Assembly (NCBI GenBank): GCA_964628235.1
Contig: CAZVLU010000026.1
Coordinates: 1 to 47,516 of the forward strand
Length of the DNA stretch: 47,516 bases
From: CAMAVH01 sp964628235
Lineage (GTDB): Bacteria; Pseudomonadota; Alphaproteobacteria; SMXQ01
Reading direction: 5' to 3'
Shown: positions 14,505 to 26,313 of the stretch, in pieces
Layout of the letters: each line of letters opens with the position of its first letter
Position numbering within the stretch: the stretch's first letter is position 1
Notes under the pieces: generated by a model
What the model was told of the DNA's origin: nothing
The model's input: only the letters and a program-made list of their open reading frames with translations
Databases searched by the model: none
Position numbers and translations under genes: made by a program

Positions 14505-15836
14505 ATGCGCCGCGTTTCTTCGTTGCGCGCCGGCCTCGCCGTCGCGGCGCTGCTGCCGCTGCTCGCCGCCTGCGATTGGATTTACGGCGCGAGCAAACCG
14601 GCGCCGCTGCCGGGCGACCGCATCGCCGTCATGCAGTTCGAGGCATCGCTCAAGCCAGCCCCTGAATTGGCCGGCACGCCGATCGCCGTGCCCGAGCCGC
14701 GCAACAATGCCGATTGGCCGCAAGCCTTCGGCTCGTCGGCCCATGTGTCGGGCCATGTGCAATTCGCCGACGCGCCCAGGCGCGTGTGGAGCGCCAGCAT
14801 CGGCTCCGGCTCGGATTCGTCGCGCAAGCTGCTCGGCCAGCCCATCGTCGCCGAGGGCGTGGTTTACGCCATGGATTCCGAAGGCGAAGTCACCGCCCAT
14901 CGCTTGGAGAACGGCGGCAGCCTGTGGAAGCGCGACATCACACCCGACGACGAGTCGGACGGTCCGCTCGGCGCCGGCCTCGCTTATGCCGACGGCAAGC
15001 TCTACGCCAGCACCGGCTTCGCCGAGGTCGTCTCGCTCGACGCCAAGACCGGCAAAGAACTGTGGCGTCGCAAGGTCTCCGGCCCGGCGCGCGGCTCGCC
15101 CGCCGTCGCCAACGGCCGCGTCTTCGTCATCTGCATCGACAACACCAGCTACGCGCTTTCTGCCGATGATGGCCGCGTTTTGTGGACGCACGCCGGCACC
15201 GGCGAAGGCGCCGGCCTGCTCGGCGCCGCGACGCCGGCCGTGCAGGACGATGTCGTCGTCATCGCCTATAGTTCGGGCGAAATATTCGGCTTGCGCGCCA
15301 ATAACGGCCGCCAGGTGTGGGCCGATCTGCTCTCGGTGCCGCGCCGCATCAGCGCCGTCTCCGACCTCAACGACATCCGCGCCTCGCCGGTGATCGACCG
15401 CGGCCGCGTCTATGCCGTCGGCAATGCCGGGCGCATGGTGTCCATCGTCCTCAACTCGGGCGCGCGCGCCTGGGATCAGCGTATCAGCGGCGTGCAGACG
15501 CCGTTGCTCGCCGGCGAGGTCATCTATGTCCTCAACACCGACAACGAATTGATCTGCCTGTCGGCCCGCGATGGTCGCGTGCGTTGGATCAAGCAATTGC
15601 CGCGCTACAAGGATGAGGCGCGCAAGCGCGACCCGATCGATTGGGCCGGTCCGGTGCTGGCCGGCGACCGCCTGATCTTGGCCGGATCGCATGAAGTGGC
15701 GCTCTCGGTCTCGCCCTATACCGGCGAGATTCTCGGCCAGAGCGATTTGCCGGACAGCGTGCGCATCGCCCCCATCGCCGCTCAAGGCACGGTCATCTTC
15801 TTGACGGACGATGGCGACCTGGTCGCCTACCGGTGA
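14505..15836 (+). CDS. bamB: Outer membrane protein assembly factor BamB
   Basis: 443 residues. A lipoprotein signal with lipobox LLAAC places the acylated Cys at residue 23. The body is a PQQ-like beta-propeller with recurring blades (VYAMDSEGEVTAHRLENG, LYASTGFAEVVSLDAKTGKELWRRKV, VFVICIDNTSYALSADDGRVLWT, EIFGLRANNGRQVW). BamB is a periplasm-facing lipoprotein of the outer-membrane beta-barrel insertion complex. It begins 4 bp after the yfgM-like stop and ends at the der start region, so the three are one operon. The start is placed at the ATG that begins the signal peptide. Confidence 0.95.
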   Translation: MRRVSSLRAGLAVAALLPLLAACDWIYGASKPAPLPGDRIAVMQFEASLKPAPELAGTPIAVPEPRNNADWPQAFGSSAHVSGHVQFADAPRRVWSASIGSGSDSSRKLLGQPIVAEGVVYAMDSEGEVTAHRLENGGSLWKRDITPDDESDGPLGAGLAYADGKLYASTGFAEVVSLDAKTGKELWRRKVSGPARGSPAVANGRVFVICIDNTSYALSADDGRVLWTHAGTGEGAGLLGAATPAVQDDVVVIAYSSGEIFGLRANNGRQVWADLLSVPRRISAVSDLNDIRASPVIDRGRVYAVGNAGRMVSIVLNSGARAWDQRISGVQTPLLAGEVIYVLNTDNELICLSARDGRVRWIKQLPRYKDEARKRDPIDWAGPVLAGDRLILAGSHEVALSVSPYTGEILGQSDLPDSVRIAPIAAQGTVIFLTDDGDLVAYR

Positions 15837-15857
15837 GTGGCCCAGAAGGTAATTGAA

Positions 15858-17276
15858 ATGGACGGCAAACGCCTCCCTGTCGTCGCCATCGTCGGTCGCC
15901 CCAACGTCGGCAAATCGACGCTGTTCAACCGCGTCGTCGGCAAGAAGATCGCCATCGTCGATCCGACGCCCGGCGTCACGCGCGACCGCCGCGAAGGCGA
16001 AGCGCGCGTCGCCGACCTGAAATTTATCGCTGTCGATACGCCGGGCTTCGAAGACGAAACCGGCGAAAGCCTCGAAGCGCGCATGCAGGAGCAGACGGCC
16101 AAGGCCGTCGCCGGCGCCGATCTCGCGATGATGGTGATCGATGCCCGTGCCGGCGTGACGCCGCTCGACGAAGCCTTCGCGCGCTGGCTGCGGCCGATGA
16201 AAAAGCCCGTGTTGCTGCTCGTCAACAAGTCCGAAGGCAACAAAGGCCGCGAGGGCGTCGCCGAGGGCTATCGCCTGGGCTTCGGCGAGCCGATCGCCAT
16301 CTCCGCCGAGCATGGCGAGGGCATCGGCGATCTCTATGACGGCTTGCGCGCCCATCTCGAAGGCGCGCACTTGTCCTACGACGACCATGAAGAAGGCTAC
16401 GAAGGCGACATCGAGTCGGAGCCCGGCCTCGGCGACAAGCCGCTGCGCCTCGCCATCGTCGGGCGGCCCAATGTCGGCAAATCGACTCTGATGAACGCCT
16501 TGCTCGGCGAGGAACGCTCGCTGACCGGCCCCGAGGCCGGCATCACGCGCGACGCCATCGCCGTCGATTGGGAGTGGGCCGACAAGACCGGCCAGCTCAA
16601 GAAGGTGCGTCTGGTCGATACGGCGGGCCTTCGCCGCAAGGCGCGCATTTCGGAGAAGATCGAGAAGCTGGCCGGCGCCGACAGCACGCGCGCCATTCGC
16701 CTGGCGCAGGTCGTCGTTCTCGTCCTCGATGCGACGACGATGCTCGAGCATCAGGATTTGACCATCGCCGCGCTCGCCGCCGAAGAGGGCCGGGCGCTCA
16801 TCATCGCCATCAACAAATGGGATTTGATCGACAATCCCGCGGCAGCGATCGAGAAATTGCGCGACCGCATCGAGACGTCGCTGCCGCAAGTGAAGGGCCT
16901 GCGCTTCTTCCGCATCTCGGCGCAGCACGGCGAGGGGCTGGACGATTTGATGGCCGGCGCGTTCGAAGCGTTCGACCATTGGGATACGCGCATTTCGACC
17001 AGCCGACTCAATCGTTGGCTGGAGCACGCGCTGGAAGCCAATCCGCCGCCGGCGCCGCATGGCCGCCGCTTGAAGTTCCGCTATATGTCGCAGCTCAAGA
17101 CGCGGCCGCCGAACTTCGCCTTGTTCATCAGCCGCGCCGATGAAGTGCCGGACAGCTATCTGCGCTATCTCGCCAACGGCATCCGCGACACCTTCGGCAT
17201 GCCGGGCACGCCGATCCGCTTCAGCTTGCGCGCCGGCAAAAACCCCTACGTGGACGAAGACGATAAGCGGCGCTGA
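15858..17276 (+). CDS. der: Ribosome biogenesis GTPase Der (EngA)
   Basis: 472 residues with two tandem GTPase domains, each with the G1 loop GRPNVGKST (about residues 13-21 and 204-212), switch II DTPGFE / DTAGL and G4 motifs NKSE / NKWD, then the KH-like C-terminal domain (KFRYMSQLKTRPPNFALF, IRFSLRAGKNPY). Der is essential for 50S subunit assembly. In domain one G4 reads NKSE rather than NKxD, which is common in alphaproteobacterial Der. ATG 15858 has an AGAAGG site; an in-frame GTG at 15837, directly after the bamB stop, would add 7 residues. Confidence 0.96.
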   Translation: MDGKRLPVVAIVGRPNVGKSTLFNRVVGKKIAIVDPTPGVTRDRREGEARVADLKFIAVDTPGFEDETGESLEARMQEQTAKAVAGADLAMMVIDARAGVTPLDEAFARWLRPMKKPVLLLVNKSEGNKGREGVAEGYRLGFGEPIAISAEHGEGIGDLYDGLRAHLEGAHLSYDDHEEGYEGDIESEPGLGDKPLRLAIVGRPNVGKSTLMNALLGEERSLTGPEAGITRDAIAVDWEWADKTGQLKKVRLVDTAGLRRKARISEKIEKLAGADSTRAIRLAQVVVLVLDATTMLEHQDLTIAALAAEEGRALIIAINKWDLIDNPAAAIEKLRDRIETSLPQVKGLRFFRISAQHGEGLDDLMAGAFEAFDHWDTRISTSRLNRWLEHALEANPPPAPHGRRLKFRYMSQLKTRPPNFALFISRADEVPDSYLRYLANGIRDTFGMPGTPIRFSLRAGKNPYVDEDDKRR

Positions 17277-17298
17277 GAGAGGTTCGCGGCATCTTCAT

Positions 17299-17388
17299 CG
17301 TCACCCCCGGACTTGGTCCGGGCATCCACGCCTTTACTTTTATCCGCATCGCAAGGCGTGGACCCCCGGACCAAGTCCGGGGGTGACG
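17299..17388. repeat. Long inverted repeat between convergent der and SDR genes
   Basis: Two 36-nt arms (17299-17334 and 17353-17388) are reverse complements at 34 of 36 positions, with an 18-nt centre. Each arm itself holds a small hairpin (CCCGGAC-TTG-GTCCGGG). It begins CGTCA and contains ATCCACG, the same architecture as the copy at 29161, so it belongs to a dispersed palindromic repeat family. Its location between convergent genes suits a role as terminator or mRNA-end stabiliser, but no T-run is present. Confidence 0.9.
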
Positions 17389-17434
17389 GAAATGTTTGTG
17401 AATCGCTTGCAACGCTGCTCAGCGCGTCGCCTGC

Positions 17435-18169
17435 CTAAACCCCGACGACTTCGCCTTGCCGTGTTTCTTCGGCGCTCGCCAGCGGCACCATGGCGGCCGC
17501 GACGTCTTCCGGCGGCTTGACCGACTGCGGGTCTTCGCCGGGGAAGGCTTCGGCGCGCATGCGCGTGCGCGTGCGGCCGGGGTTGAGCAGGTTGGCGCGG
17601 ATGTTCGTCTTGCCGAGCTCGCTCGCCCAAACCCGCACCATGCTGTCGAGCGCGGCTTTGCTGGCGGCATAAGCGCCCCAATAAGCATTGTTGTTCTGCG
17701 CCGCCGACGAGGTGACGAAGATCGCGCGCCCAGCCGGCGACAGCTTCAGCAGCGGCTCGCAGATGCGGATCAGGCGCCAGTTGGCGGTGACGTTGACGGC
17801 GAAGACGCGCTCCCACACCGGCGGGTCGATATGGCCCATCGGGCTTAGGATGCCGAGCTGGCCGGCGTTGCCGACCAGAATGTCGAGCTTGCCGAAGCGC
17901 TCTAAGATGGCGGGGCCGAGCTTGTCGATCTCGGCGCCCTTGGCAAGATCGAGGGGCACCAGCGTGGCGTTGCCGTGGCCGGCTTGGCGGATGGCGTCGT
18001 CGACCTCTTCGAGGCCGCCGACCGTGCGCGCAGTGAGGATCACCTGGGCGCCCTCCGCGGCGAAGCGTTTGGCCGTCGCCGCGCCGATGCCGCGCGACGC
18101 GCCGGTGATCAAGGCGACGCGACCTGCGAGGCGACGATTACCAGTCTGGCCACCTTCGGCAGCACTCAT
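17435..18169 (-). CDS. SDR family NAD(P)-dependent oxidoreductase
   Basis: 244 residues with a classical short-chain dehydrogenase layout: cofactor loop TGASRGIGAA (about 22-31), LVGNAGQLG, catalytic Ser in VTSSAAQ and Tyr/Lys in YAASKAAL, then NPGRTRTRM. The substrate is unknown; FabG-like reduction is possible but the neighbourhood gives no hint. Its start overlaps the purF stop by 4 bp. The purF-SDR pairing recurs in Alphaproteobacteria, so it is probably translationally coupled to purine synthesis. Confidence 0.9.
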   Translation of the reverse strand: MSAAEGGQTGNRRLAGRVALITGASRGIGAATAKRFAAEGAQVILTARTVGGLEEVDDAIRQAGHGNATLVPLDLAKGAEIDKLGPAILERFGKLDILVGNAGQLGILSPMGHIDPPVWERVFAVNVTANWRLIRICEPLLKLSPAGRAIFVTSSAAQNNNAYWGAYAASKAALDSMVRVWASELGKTNIRANLLNPGRTRTRMRAEAFPGEDPQSVKPPEDVAAAMVPLASAEETRQGEVVGV

Positions 18170-19638
18170 CGGTTATTGGCCCGCCGCAGCACTTCGGTCA
18201 GGAAGGACAATTGCGCCGGCTTCTCGGAGCCGTCCATGTCGGTCAGGCGGATGGGATATTCGCCGCTGAAGCAGGCGTCGCAATATTGCGGACGCGCCGG
18301 ATCGCGGCCCTTTTCGCCCATGGCGCGATAGAGTCCGTCCATCGAGATGAAGGCCAGCGAATCGACGCCGATGAATTGCGCCATCTCGGCGATCGAATAG
18401 CGCGCGGCGAGCAGCTTGTCGCGCTCGGGCGTGTCGACGCCGTAGAAGCAGGGATTGGTCGTCGGCGGGCTGGCGATGCGCATATGCACTTCGGTCGCGC
18501 CGGCGGCGCGCATCATCTCGACGATCTTCTTCGAGGTGGTGCCGCGCACGATGGAGTCGTCGACCAGCACGATGCGCTTGCCGGCGATATAGGCGCGGTT
18601 GGCGTTATGCTTCAGCTTAACGCCGAGGTGGCGGATCTGGTCGGTCGGCTCGATGAAGGTGCGGCCGACATAATGGTTGCGGATGATGCCGAGCTCGAAC
18701 GGAATGCCCGACTCGTTGGCGTAGCCGATGGCCGCCGGCACGCCCGAATCCGGCACCGGAATGATCATGTCGGCGTCGATGCCGCTTTCCTTGGCCAGTT
18801 CGACGCCGATGCGCTTGCGGGCGTCATAGACCGAGACGCCTTCCATGACGCTGTCGGGGCGGGCGAAGTAGATATATTCGAAGATGCAGGGGCGCTTGGC
18901 GCTGGCGACGAAGGGCTTGAGGCTCTGCACGCCCTTCTCGTCGATGACGACCATTTCGCCGGCTTCGACGTCGCGCACGTAGTCGGCGCCGATGATGTCG
19001 AGCGCGCAGGTCTCCGAGGCGAGGATATAGGCGTCGTCGAGCTTGCCGAGCACCAGCGGGCGCACGCCGAACGGATCGCGCACGCCGATCAGGCCGTCTT
19101 TGTGCAGGCCGACCAGCGAGTAGGCGCCTTCGACATGGCGCAGCGCGTCGATCATGCGCTCGACCACCGTCTCGTAGGGGCTCACCGCCATCAGATGGAT
19201 GATGACTTCGGTGTCGGTGGTCGACTGAAAGAGGCTGCCTTTGCGCACCAGCTCTTGGCGCAGGGTGACGGCGTTTGTCAGGTTGCCGTTATGGCCGATG
19301 GCGAAGCCGCCGTACTGGAAGTCGGCGAATAGCGGCTGAATATTGCGCTCGATCGTTTCGCCGCTGGTCGAATAGCGGTTGTGGCCGATGGCGGACCGGC
19401 CCGGCAGGCGGCGGATGGCCGCTTCGCTCGAGAAGATGTCGCCGACATGGCCGAGGCCGCGGTGGCTGTTGAAGCGCTCGCCGTTGAACACCACCATGCC
19501 GCTGGCCTCCTGGCCGCGGTGCTGCAAGGCGTGCAGGCCGAGCGCGGTGAGCGCGGCGGCGTCCTCATGGCCGTAGACGCCGAAGATGGCGCATTCTTCG
19601 TGCAGATGGTCGTCGTCGAACGGATTGGTGGTCAGCAT
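18166..19638 (-). CDS. purF: Amidophosphoribosyltransferase
   Basis: 490 residues. PurF makes 5-phosphoribosylamine from PRPP and glutamine, the first committed step of purine synthesis. The N-terminal nucleophile lies in EECAIFGVYG (Cys16, so a 15-residue propeptide must be removed), followed by LHALQHRGQEASG and SAIGHNRYSTSG of the glutaminase domain. The C-terminal phosphoribosyltransferase domain carries the PRPP loop IVLVDDSIVRGTT. The usual 4Fe-4S-type cysteines near the C-terminus may be present (PQYCDACFSGEYP). The start is 3 bp after cvpA. Confidence 0.96.
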   Translation of the reverse strand: MLTTNPFDDDHLHEECAIFGVYGHEDAAALTALGLHALQHRGQEASGMVVFNGERFNSHRGLGHVGDIFSSEAAIRRLPGRSAIGHNRYSTSGETIERNIQPLFADFQYGGFAIGHNGNLTNAVTLRQELVRKGSLFQSTTDTEVIIHLMAVSPYETVVERMIDALRHVEGAYSLVGLHKDGLIGVRDPFGVRPLVLGKLDDAYILASETCALDIIGADYVRDVEAGEMVVIDEKGVQSLKPFVASAKRPCIFEYIYFARPDSVMEGVSVYDARKRIGVELAKESGIDADMIIPVPDSGVPAAIGYANESGIPFELGIIRNHYVGRTFIEPTDQIRHLGVKLKHNANRAYIAGKRIVLVDDSIVRGTTSKKIVEMMRAAGATEVHMRIASPPTTNPCFYGVDTPERDKLLAARYSIAEMAQFIGVDSLAFISMDGLYRAMGEKGRDPARPQYCDACFSGEYPIRLTDMDGSEKPAQLSFLTEVLRRANNR

Positions 19639-19641
19639 GGG

Positions 19642-20304
19642 TTACTGCGTTCCCTCGATAAGGCGGTCCATCTCTCGGCGTTCGTCCGGCTTGTAGCCCG
19701 GGCCCTGAGCGGGGTCGGGGTTCGCGGCTGACGACGTGGAAGCGGCGGATGGCGGTGAAGCGGGGCGGGGGGCTGTGGCGCGACGTTCGTTGGGGCGATT
19801 GCCGCTGTTGCGGATGTGGGCGGGCGCCAACGAATAGAGGAAGTCGGCGCCGCGCTCCATGAAGGGCGCGGTGCGCGCCGCTTTCACCCAAGCGGGTTGG
19901 TCGCTCGGCGGCATGATGAAGCCGAGCGCCAAATAGGCGATGCAGACCAGCACCGCGCCGCGCGCCAGGCCGAAGACGAAGCCGAGCGTGCGGTCGACCG
20001 AGCCGGCCGCAGTGCCGCGCACCGCGCCGGAAATCGCGCCGCTGACGATCGACAGGACGAACAGCGTGACGAGGAAGATGCTGGCGCCGGTGACGATGTT
20101 GGCGATCATCGGCGTGTCGATCAGGCGCAGCGTGTAGGGATTGAGATAGTCGAAGCCGTAGAAGGTGGCGAAGGCGGCGCCGATCCAGCTGAAGATCGCC
20201 AGCACCTCGCGCACCAGGCCGCGCGCCAGGGCGAAGACGCCGGACAGCAGCACGACGGCGATGACGATCAGGTCGACGAGGTTGAAGCCGAGAACGTCCT
20301 GCAT
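19642..20304 (-). CDS. cvpA: CvpA family inner-membrane protein
   Basis: 220 residues. Four hydrophobic helices in the first 150 residues (VDLIVIAVVLLSGVFALARGL, LAIFSWIGAAFATFYGF, IANIVTGASIFLVTLFVLSI, GFVFGLARGAVLVCIAYLAL) with the typical RGLVREVL loop, then a proline/alanine/serine-rich cytoplasmic tail (about 165-220). CvpA was named for colicin V production and is linked in several species to envelope stress tolerance; its molecular role is unsettled. It is upstream of purF as in many bacteria. Confidence 0.93.
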   Translation of the reverse strand: MQDVLGFNLVDLIVIAVVLLSGVFALARGLVREVLAIFSWIGAAFATFYGFDYLNPYTLRLIDTPMIANIVTGASIFLVTLFVLSIVSGAISGAVRGTAAGSVDRTLGFVFGLARGAVLVCIAYLALGFIMPPSDQPAWVKAARTAPFMERGADFLYSLAPAHIRNSGNRPNERRATAPRPASPPSAASTSSAANPDPAQGPGYKPDERREMDRLIEGTQ

Positions 20305-20318
20305 GGCCTAACGCATCC

Positions 20319-21842
<1,524 letters not shown>

Positions 21843-22667
21843 CTAGCGCCGGCTCCCCGGCGCGGGATCGTTGATCGCCCCGATCTCGACCTTGATCGGG
21901 CCTTCGGCGCGGCCGTGGATGAATTGATCGACATAGGCGTTGCCGGTGTAGTCGATCTTCGCGACCGGACCCGACCAGATGATCTTGCCGTTGTAGATCA
22001 TGGCGATGCGATGGGCGATTTTGCGGGCGCTGGCGAGGTCGTGGGTGATCGACAGCGTCGTCGCGCCGAGCTGCTTCACGCAGTCGACGATCAGGTCGTT
22101 GATCACGTCGCTCATGATCGGATCGAGGCCGGTTGTCGGCTCGTCGAAGAAGATGATGTCCGGCTCGGTGGCGATGGCGCGCGCCAGCGCCACGCGCTTT
22201 TGCATGCCGCCCGAGAGTTCGGCCGGCAGCAATTCGCCGACTTCAGGGCCGAGGCCGACGGCGGCGAGCTTGCGGATGGCGATGTCCTTGGCCTGCAGCC
22301 GCTCCATGCCCTGCGCTTGCACGAGGCCGAACGAGACGTTCTCCCAGACGCGCAAGCTGTCGAACAGCGCGCCGCCTTGGAACAGCATGCCGAACTTGCG
22401 CATCACGCGCTCGCGTTCGCGCGACGACATCGGCGTCACTTCCTCGCCGTCGATCTCGATCGAGCCTTCGTCGGGCTGGATGATGCCGAGGATGCATTTG
22501 AGCAGCACGGATTTACCGGTGCCCGAGCCGCCGATGATGACCACCGATTCGCCCGGCATCACGTCGAGGTCGAGGCCGTCGAGCACCACCTTGCGCCCGA
22601 AGGTTTTCTTCAGGCCGCGGACTTTGATTTTCGGGCCCATGGGAGCCGTCTGCAGGTTCGTGCTCAT
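21843..22667 (-). CDS. mlaF: Phospholipid-transport ABC ATPase MlaF
   Basis: 274 residues: Walker A GGSGTGKS (about 47-54), signature LSGGMQKRVALARA, Walker B IIFFDEPTTGLDP and the H-loop THDLA. The SGGMQKRV form and the strong 'GDLD' switch layout are typical of MlaF/Ttg2A. With MlaE it powers retrograde lipid transport that keeps the outer membrane asymmetric. Its start overlaps the mlaE stop region (22664-22667). No mlaD substrate-binding subunit is encoded adjacent here. Confidence 0.93.
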   Translation of the reverse strand: MSTNLQTAPMGPKIKVRGLKKTFGRKVVLDGLDLDVMPGESVVIIGGSGTGKSVLLKCILGIIQPDEGSIEIDGEEVTPMSSRERERVMRKFGMLFQGGALFDSLRVWENVSFGLVQAQGMERLQAKDIAIRKLAAVGLGPEVGELLPAELSGGMQKRVALARAIATEPDIIFFDEPTTGLDPIMSDVINDLIVDCVKQLGATTLSITHDLASARKIAHRIAMIYNGKIIWSGPVAKIDYTGNAYVDQFIHGRAEGPIKVEIGAINDPAPGSRR

Positions 22668-23437
22668 CGGGCGAAGAATAGTTCGGTGATCATGTAGTTG
22701 AACACCAAGATGAGGATGAGCGCCGAGACGACGGCGTTGATCGTCGCCGTGCCGACGCCTTGCGCGCCGCGCTGCGAATGATAGCCGTGATAGCAGCCCA
22801 TCAGCGTGATGATGAAGCCGAACACGGCGGCTTTGACCAGGCCGGAGAACACGTCGCGGAATTCGAGGAAGTCGAAGGTGTTCTTCAGGTAGGACGCCGG
22901 ATTGAAGCCGAGCTTGTTGACGCCGATGATATAGCCGCCGAACACGCCGATGATGTCGGCGATCAGCACCAGCACGGGCATCATGGTGACGCCGGCGATC
23001 AGGCGCGGCATAACCAGATATTTATAGGGGTTGGTCGAGAGCGTGGTGAGCGCGTCGATTTGCTCGGTGACGCGCATAGTGCCGATCTCGGCGGCCATCG
23101 AGGCGCCGATGCGACCGGCGACCATGAGCGCGGCCAGCACCGGGCCGAGCTCGCGGGTGATCGAAATGACGACGACGGTGGCGACGGCGCTTTCCGCCGA
23201 GAAGCGCGCGAAGCCCGAGTAGCTTTGCAGCGCCAGCACCATGCCGGTGAAAATGGCGGTCATGCCGACGACCGGCAGCGAGTAATAGCCGATGTCGACC
23301 ATCTGGCGCAGGATCAGGCGCGGATAGTAGGGCGGGCGCAGGCTGTGAAACAGCGTCAGGCCGGTGAACATGGCGATGCGCCCGACCGCTTCGAAGAAGC
23401 TGATCAGCAGCCGGCCGATGGCGGCGACGAAGTTCAT
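22664..23437 (-). CDS. mlaE: Phospholipid-transport permease MlaE
   Basis: 257 residues of the MlaE/YrbE permease family. About five TM helices, with the conserved RELGPVLAALMVAGRIGASMAAEIGTMRVTEQIDAL region located at about 95-130 and the closing YHGYHSQRGAQGVGTAT. It is the membrane subunit for MlaF. Its ATG overlaps the alr stop by 4 bp, so alr, mlaE and mlaF are coupled. Confidence 0.94.
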   Translation of the reverse strand: MNFVAAIGRLLISFFEAVGRIAMFTGLTLFHSLRPPYYPRLILRQMVDIGYYSLPVVGMTAIFTGMVLALQSYSGFARFSAESAVATVVVISITRELGPVLAALMVAGRIGASMAAEIGTMRVTEQIDALTTLSTNPYKYLVMPRLIAGVTMMPVLVLIADIIGVFGGYIIGVNKLGFNPASYLKNTFDFLEFRDVFSGLVKAAVFGFIITLMGCYHGYHSQRGAQGVGTATINAVVSALILILVFNYMITELFFAR

Positions 23438-24603
23438 GCCGGCCGGCTTTCGCTGGCAGACGTGGGGGCGGGAAGGTAAATGCGCGCGAAGCGGCGGCCG
23501 AGGCCGGTGAGGATTTCGTAGCCGATGGTGCCGGCCTCGGCGGCCAGCGCGTCGGGGCCGTGATGCGGGCCGATGAGATCGACGAGGGCGCCGGGCACAG
23601 CCAGCGCGGCGGGCGCCTGGGAGACGTCGAGAGCGATCAGATCCATCGAGACTCGTCCCACAACAGGCACTCGCAGGTCGCCGAGATAGGCGTGGCCGCG
23701 ATTGGTCAGGCTTTGGCGATACCCGTCGGCGTAACCGACTCCGACGGTGGCGATCCGGGCCTTGCCGGTGACGCGATGCGCCGCACCATATCCAACGGTC
23801 ATGGGGGTGTCAACGTCGCGAACTTGCAGGATTTTCCCTTGTAGGCGAACCACTTGCGCCATCGGATTGGGTGCCGAATGGTGCGGTTTGAGGCCGTAGA
23901 GGGCGGCGCCTGGGCGGGCCAAATCGAAGTGGTAGGCGGAGCCTAAGAAGATGCCTGCCGAATTGGCGAAGGAGGCCCGCGCCGCCGCCAGGGCGGGGAC
24001 TTGGGCGCGCGCCGCCGTGAAGGCGGCCAGTTGCTGGGCGCTCATCGGATGGTCCGGCTCGTCGCCGCAGGCGAGATGGCTCATGACAAAGCGGATGTCG
24101 AGGCCGGCCAAGAGCGTCGGGTCGGCGGCGAGGGCGGCGACCTCGCGCGCTTCGAGCCCGAGCCGGTTCATGCCGGAATCGAGATGGATGTCGACGGCGA
24201 GCGGCTTGCCGGTCTTGCGCGCCTGGGCTGTCGCCAGGGCGATCTGGCCCAAGCTGTTGAGCACCGGGATGATGCCGTGGCGGAGCAATTCCGGCAGGCT
24301 CGCGTCGGTCGCGCCGGCGAACAGGTGGATGTCGGCATCTGGCAGCAATGCCCGCAGCGCGATGGCTTCCCCCGGCAGGGCGACGAAGAAGACGCGGCAG
24401 CCGGCGCTGTGCAGCGCCGGGGCGACTTCGGCCATGCCGAGGCCGTAAGCGTCGGCTTTGACCACGGCGGCGCAAGCCGCGCTTGGCGCAAGCTTGGCCT
24501 TCAGCAGCCGCCAGTTGGCGACGATGGCGCCGAGATCGATGCGCAGGATGCCCCCGGAAAGATTGGCCGCGAGATCGGTCGAAGCAGACGGCTTATGGGA
24601 CAT
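23434..24603 (-). CDS. alr: Alanine racemase
   Basis: 389 residues. PLP-dependent interconversion of L- and D-alanine for peptidoglycan. PLP lysine in AAVVKADAYGLG (Lys49); the second catalytic base Tyr is in TVGVGYADGY; HLDSGMNRLG and VGRVSMDLIALDVS are other family blocks. Slightly longer than E. coli Alr because of a Ser/Ala-rich N-terminus. It follows dnaB at 18 bp on the minus strand, the usual alphaproteobacterial order. Confidence 0.95.
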   Translation of the reverse strand: MSHKPSASTDLAANLSGGILRIDLGAIVANWRLLKAKLAPSAACAAVVKADAYGLGMAEVAPALHSAGCRVFFVALPGEAIALRALLPDADIHLFAGATDASLPELLRHGIIPVLNSLGQIALATAQARKTGKPLAVDIHLDSGMNRLGLEAREVAALAADPTLLAGLDIRFVMSHLACGDEPDHPMSAQQLAAFTAARAQVPALAAARASFANSAGIFLGSAYHFDLARPGAALYGLKPHHSAPNPMAQVVRLQGKILQVRDVDTPMTVGYGAAHRVTGKARIATVGVGYADGYRQSLTNRGHAYLGDLRVPVVGRVSMDLIALDVSQAPAALAVPGALVDLIGPHHGPDALAAEAGTIGYEILTGLGRRFARIYLPAPTSASESRPA

Positions 24604-24621
24604 CGCGGCTCAATGGGCGGC

Positions 24622-26166
<1,545 letters not shown>

Positions 26167-26274
26167 GCGCCCCGGAACTCCAGACAAACTCGATGATTGG
26201 GGGGCGAACCTAACGCACCTGACACGTTTGGTTCACCCCTCCATCATAGCGCTGCGGAGGCATCCCGCGAAAAG

Positions 26275-26295
26275 TGATCCACAGCGTGTGAATAA
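26275..26295. promoter_or_regulatory. Pair of inverted DnaA-box-like sites upstream of dnaB
   Basis: TGATCCACA on the plus strand (26275-26283, one mismatch to TTATCCACA) and TTATTCACA on the minus strand (26295-26287, a full match to TTATNCACA) face each other with a 3-bp gap. They lie in the dnaB upstream region, next to an AT-rich stretch (26300-26350). They could let DnaA control helicase transcription. Confidence 0.55.
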
Positions 26296-26313
26296 CGGGC
26301 ATGTTTAAGATGT

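Noticed and set aside
14421..17060. 879-codon minus-strand frame across bamB and der
   Set aside because: Mirror of two well-supported genes; composition (His/Arg/Ala/Asp-rich) is that of antisense reading of GC-rich codons.
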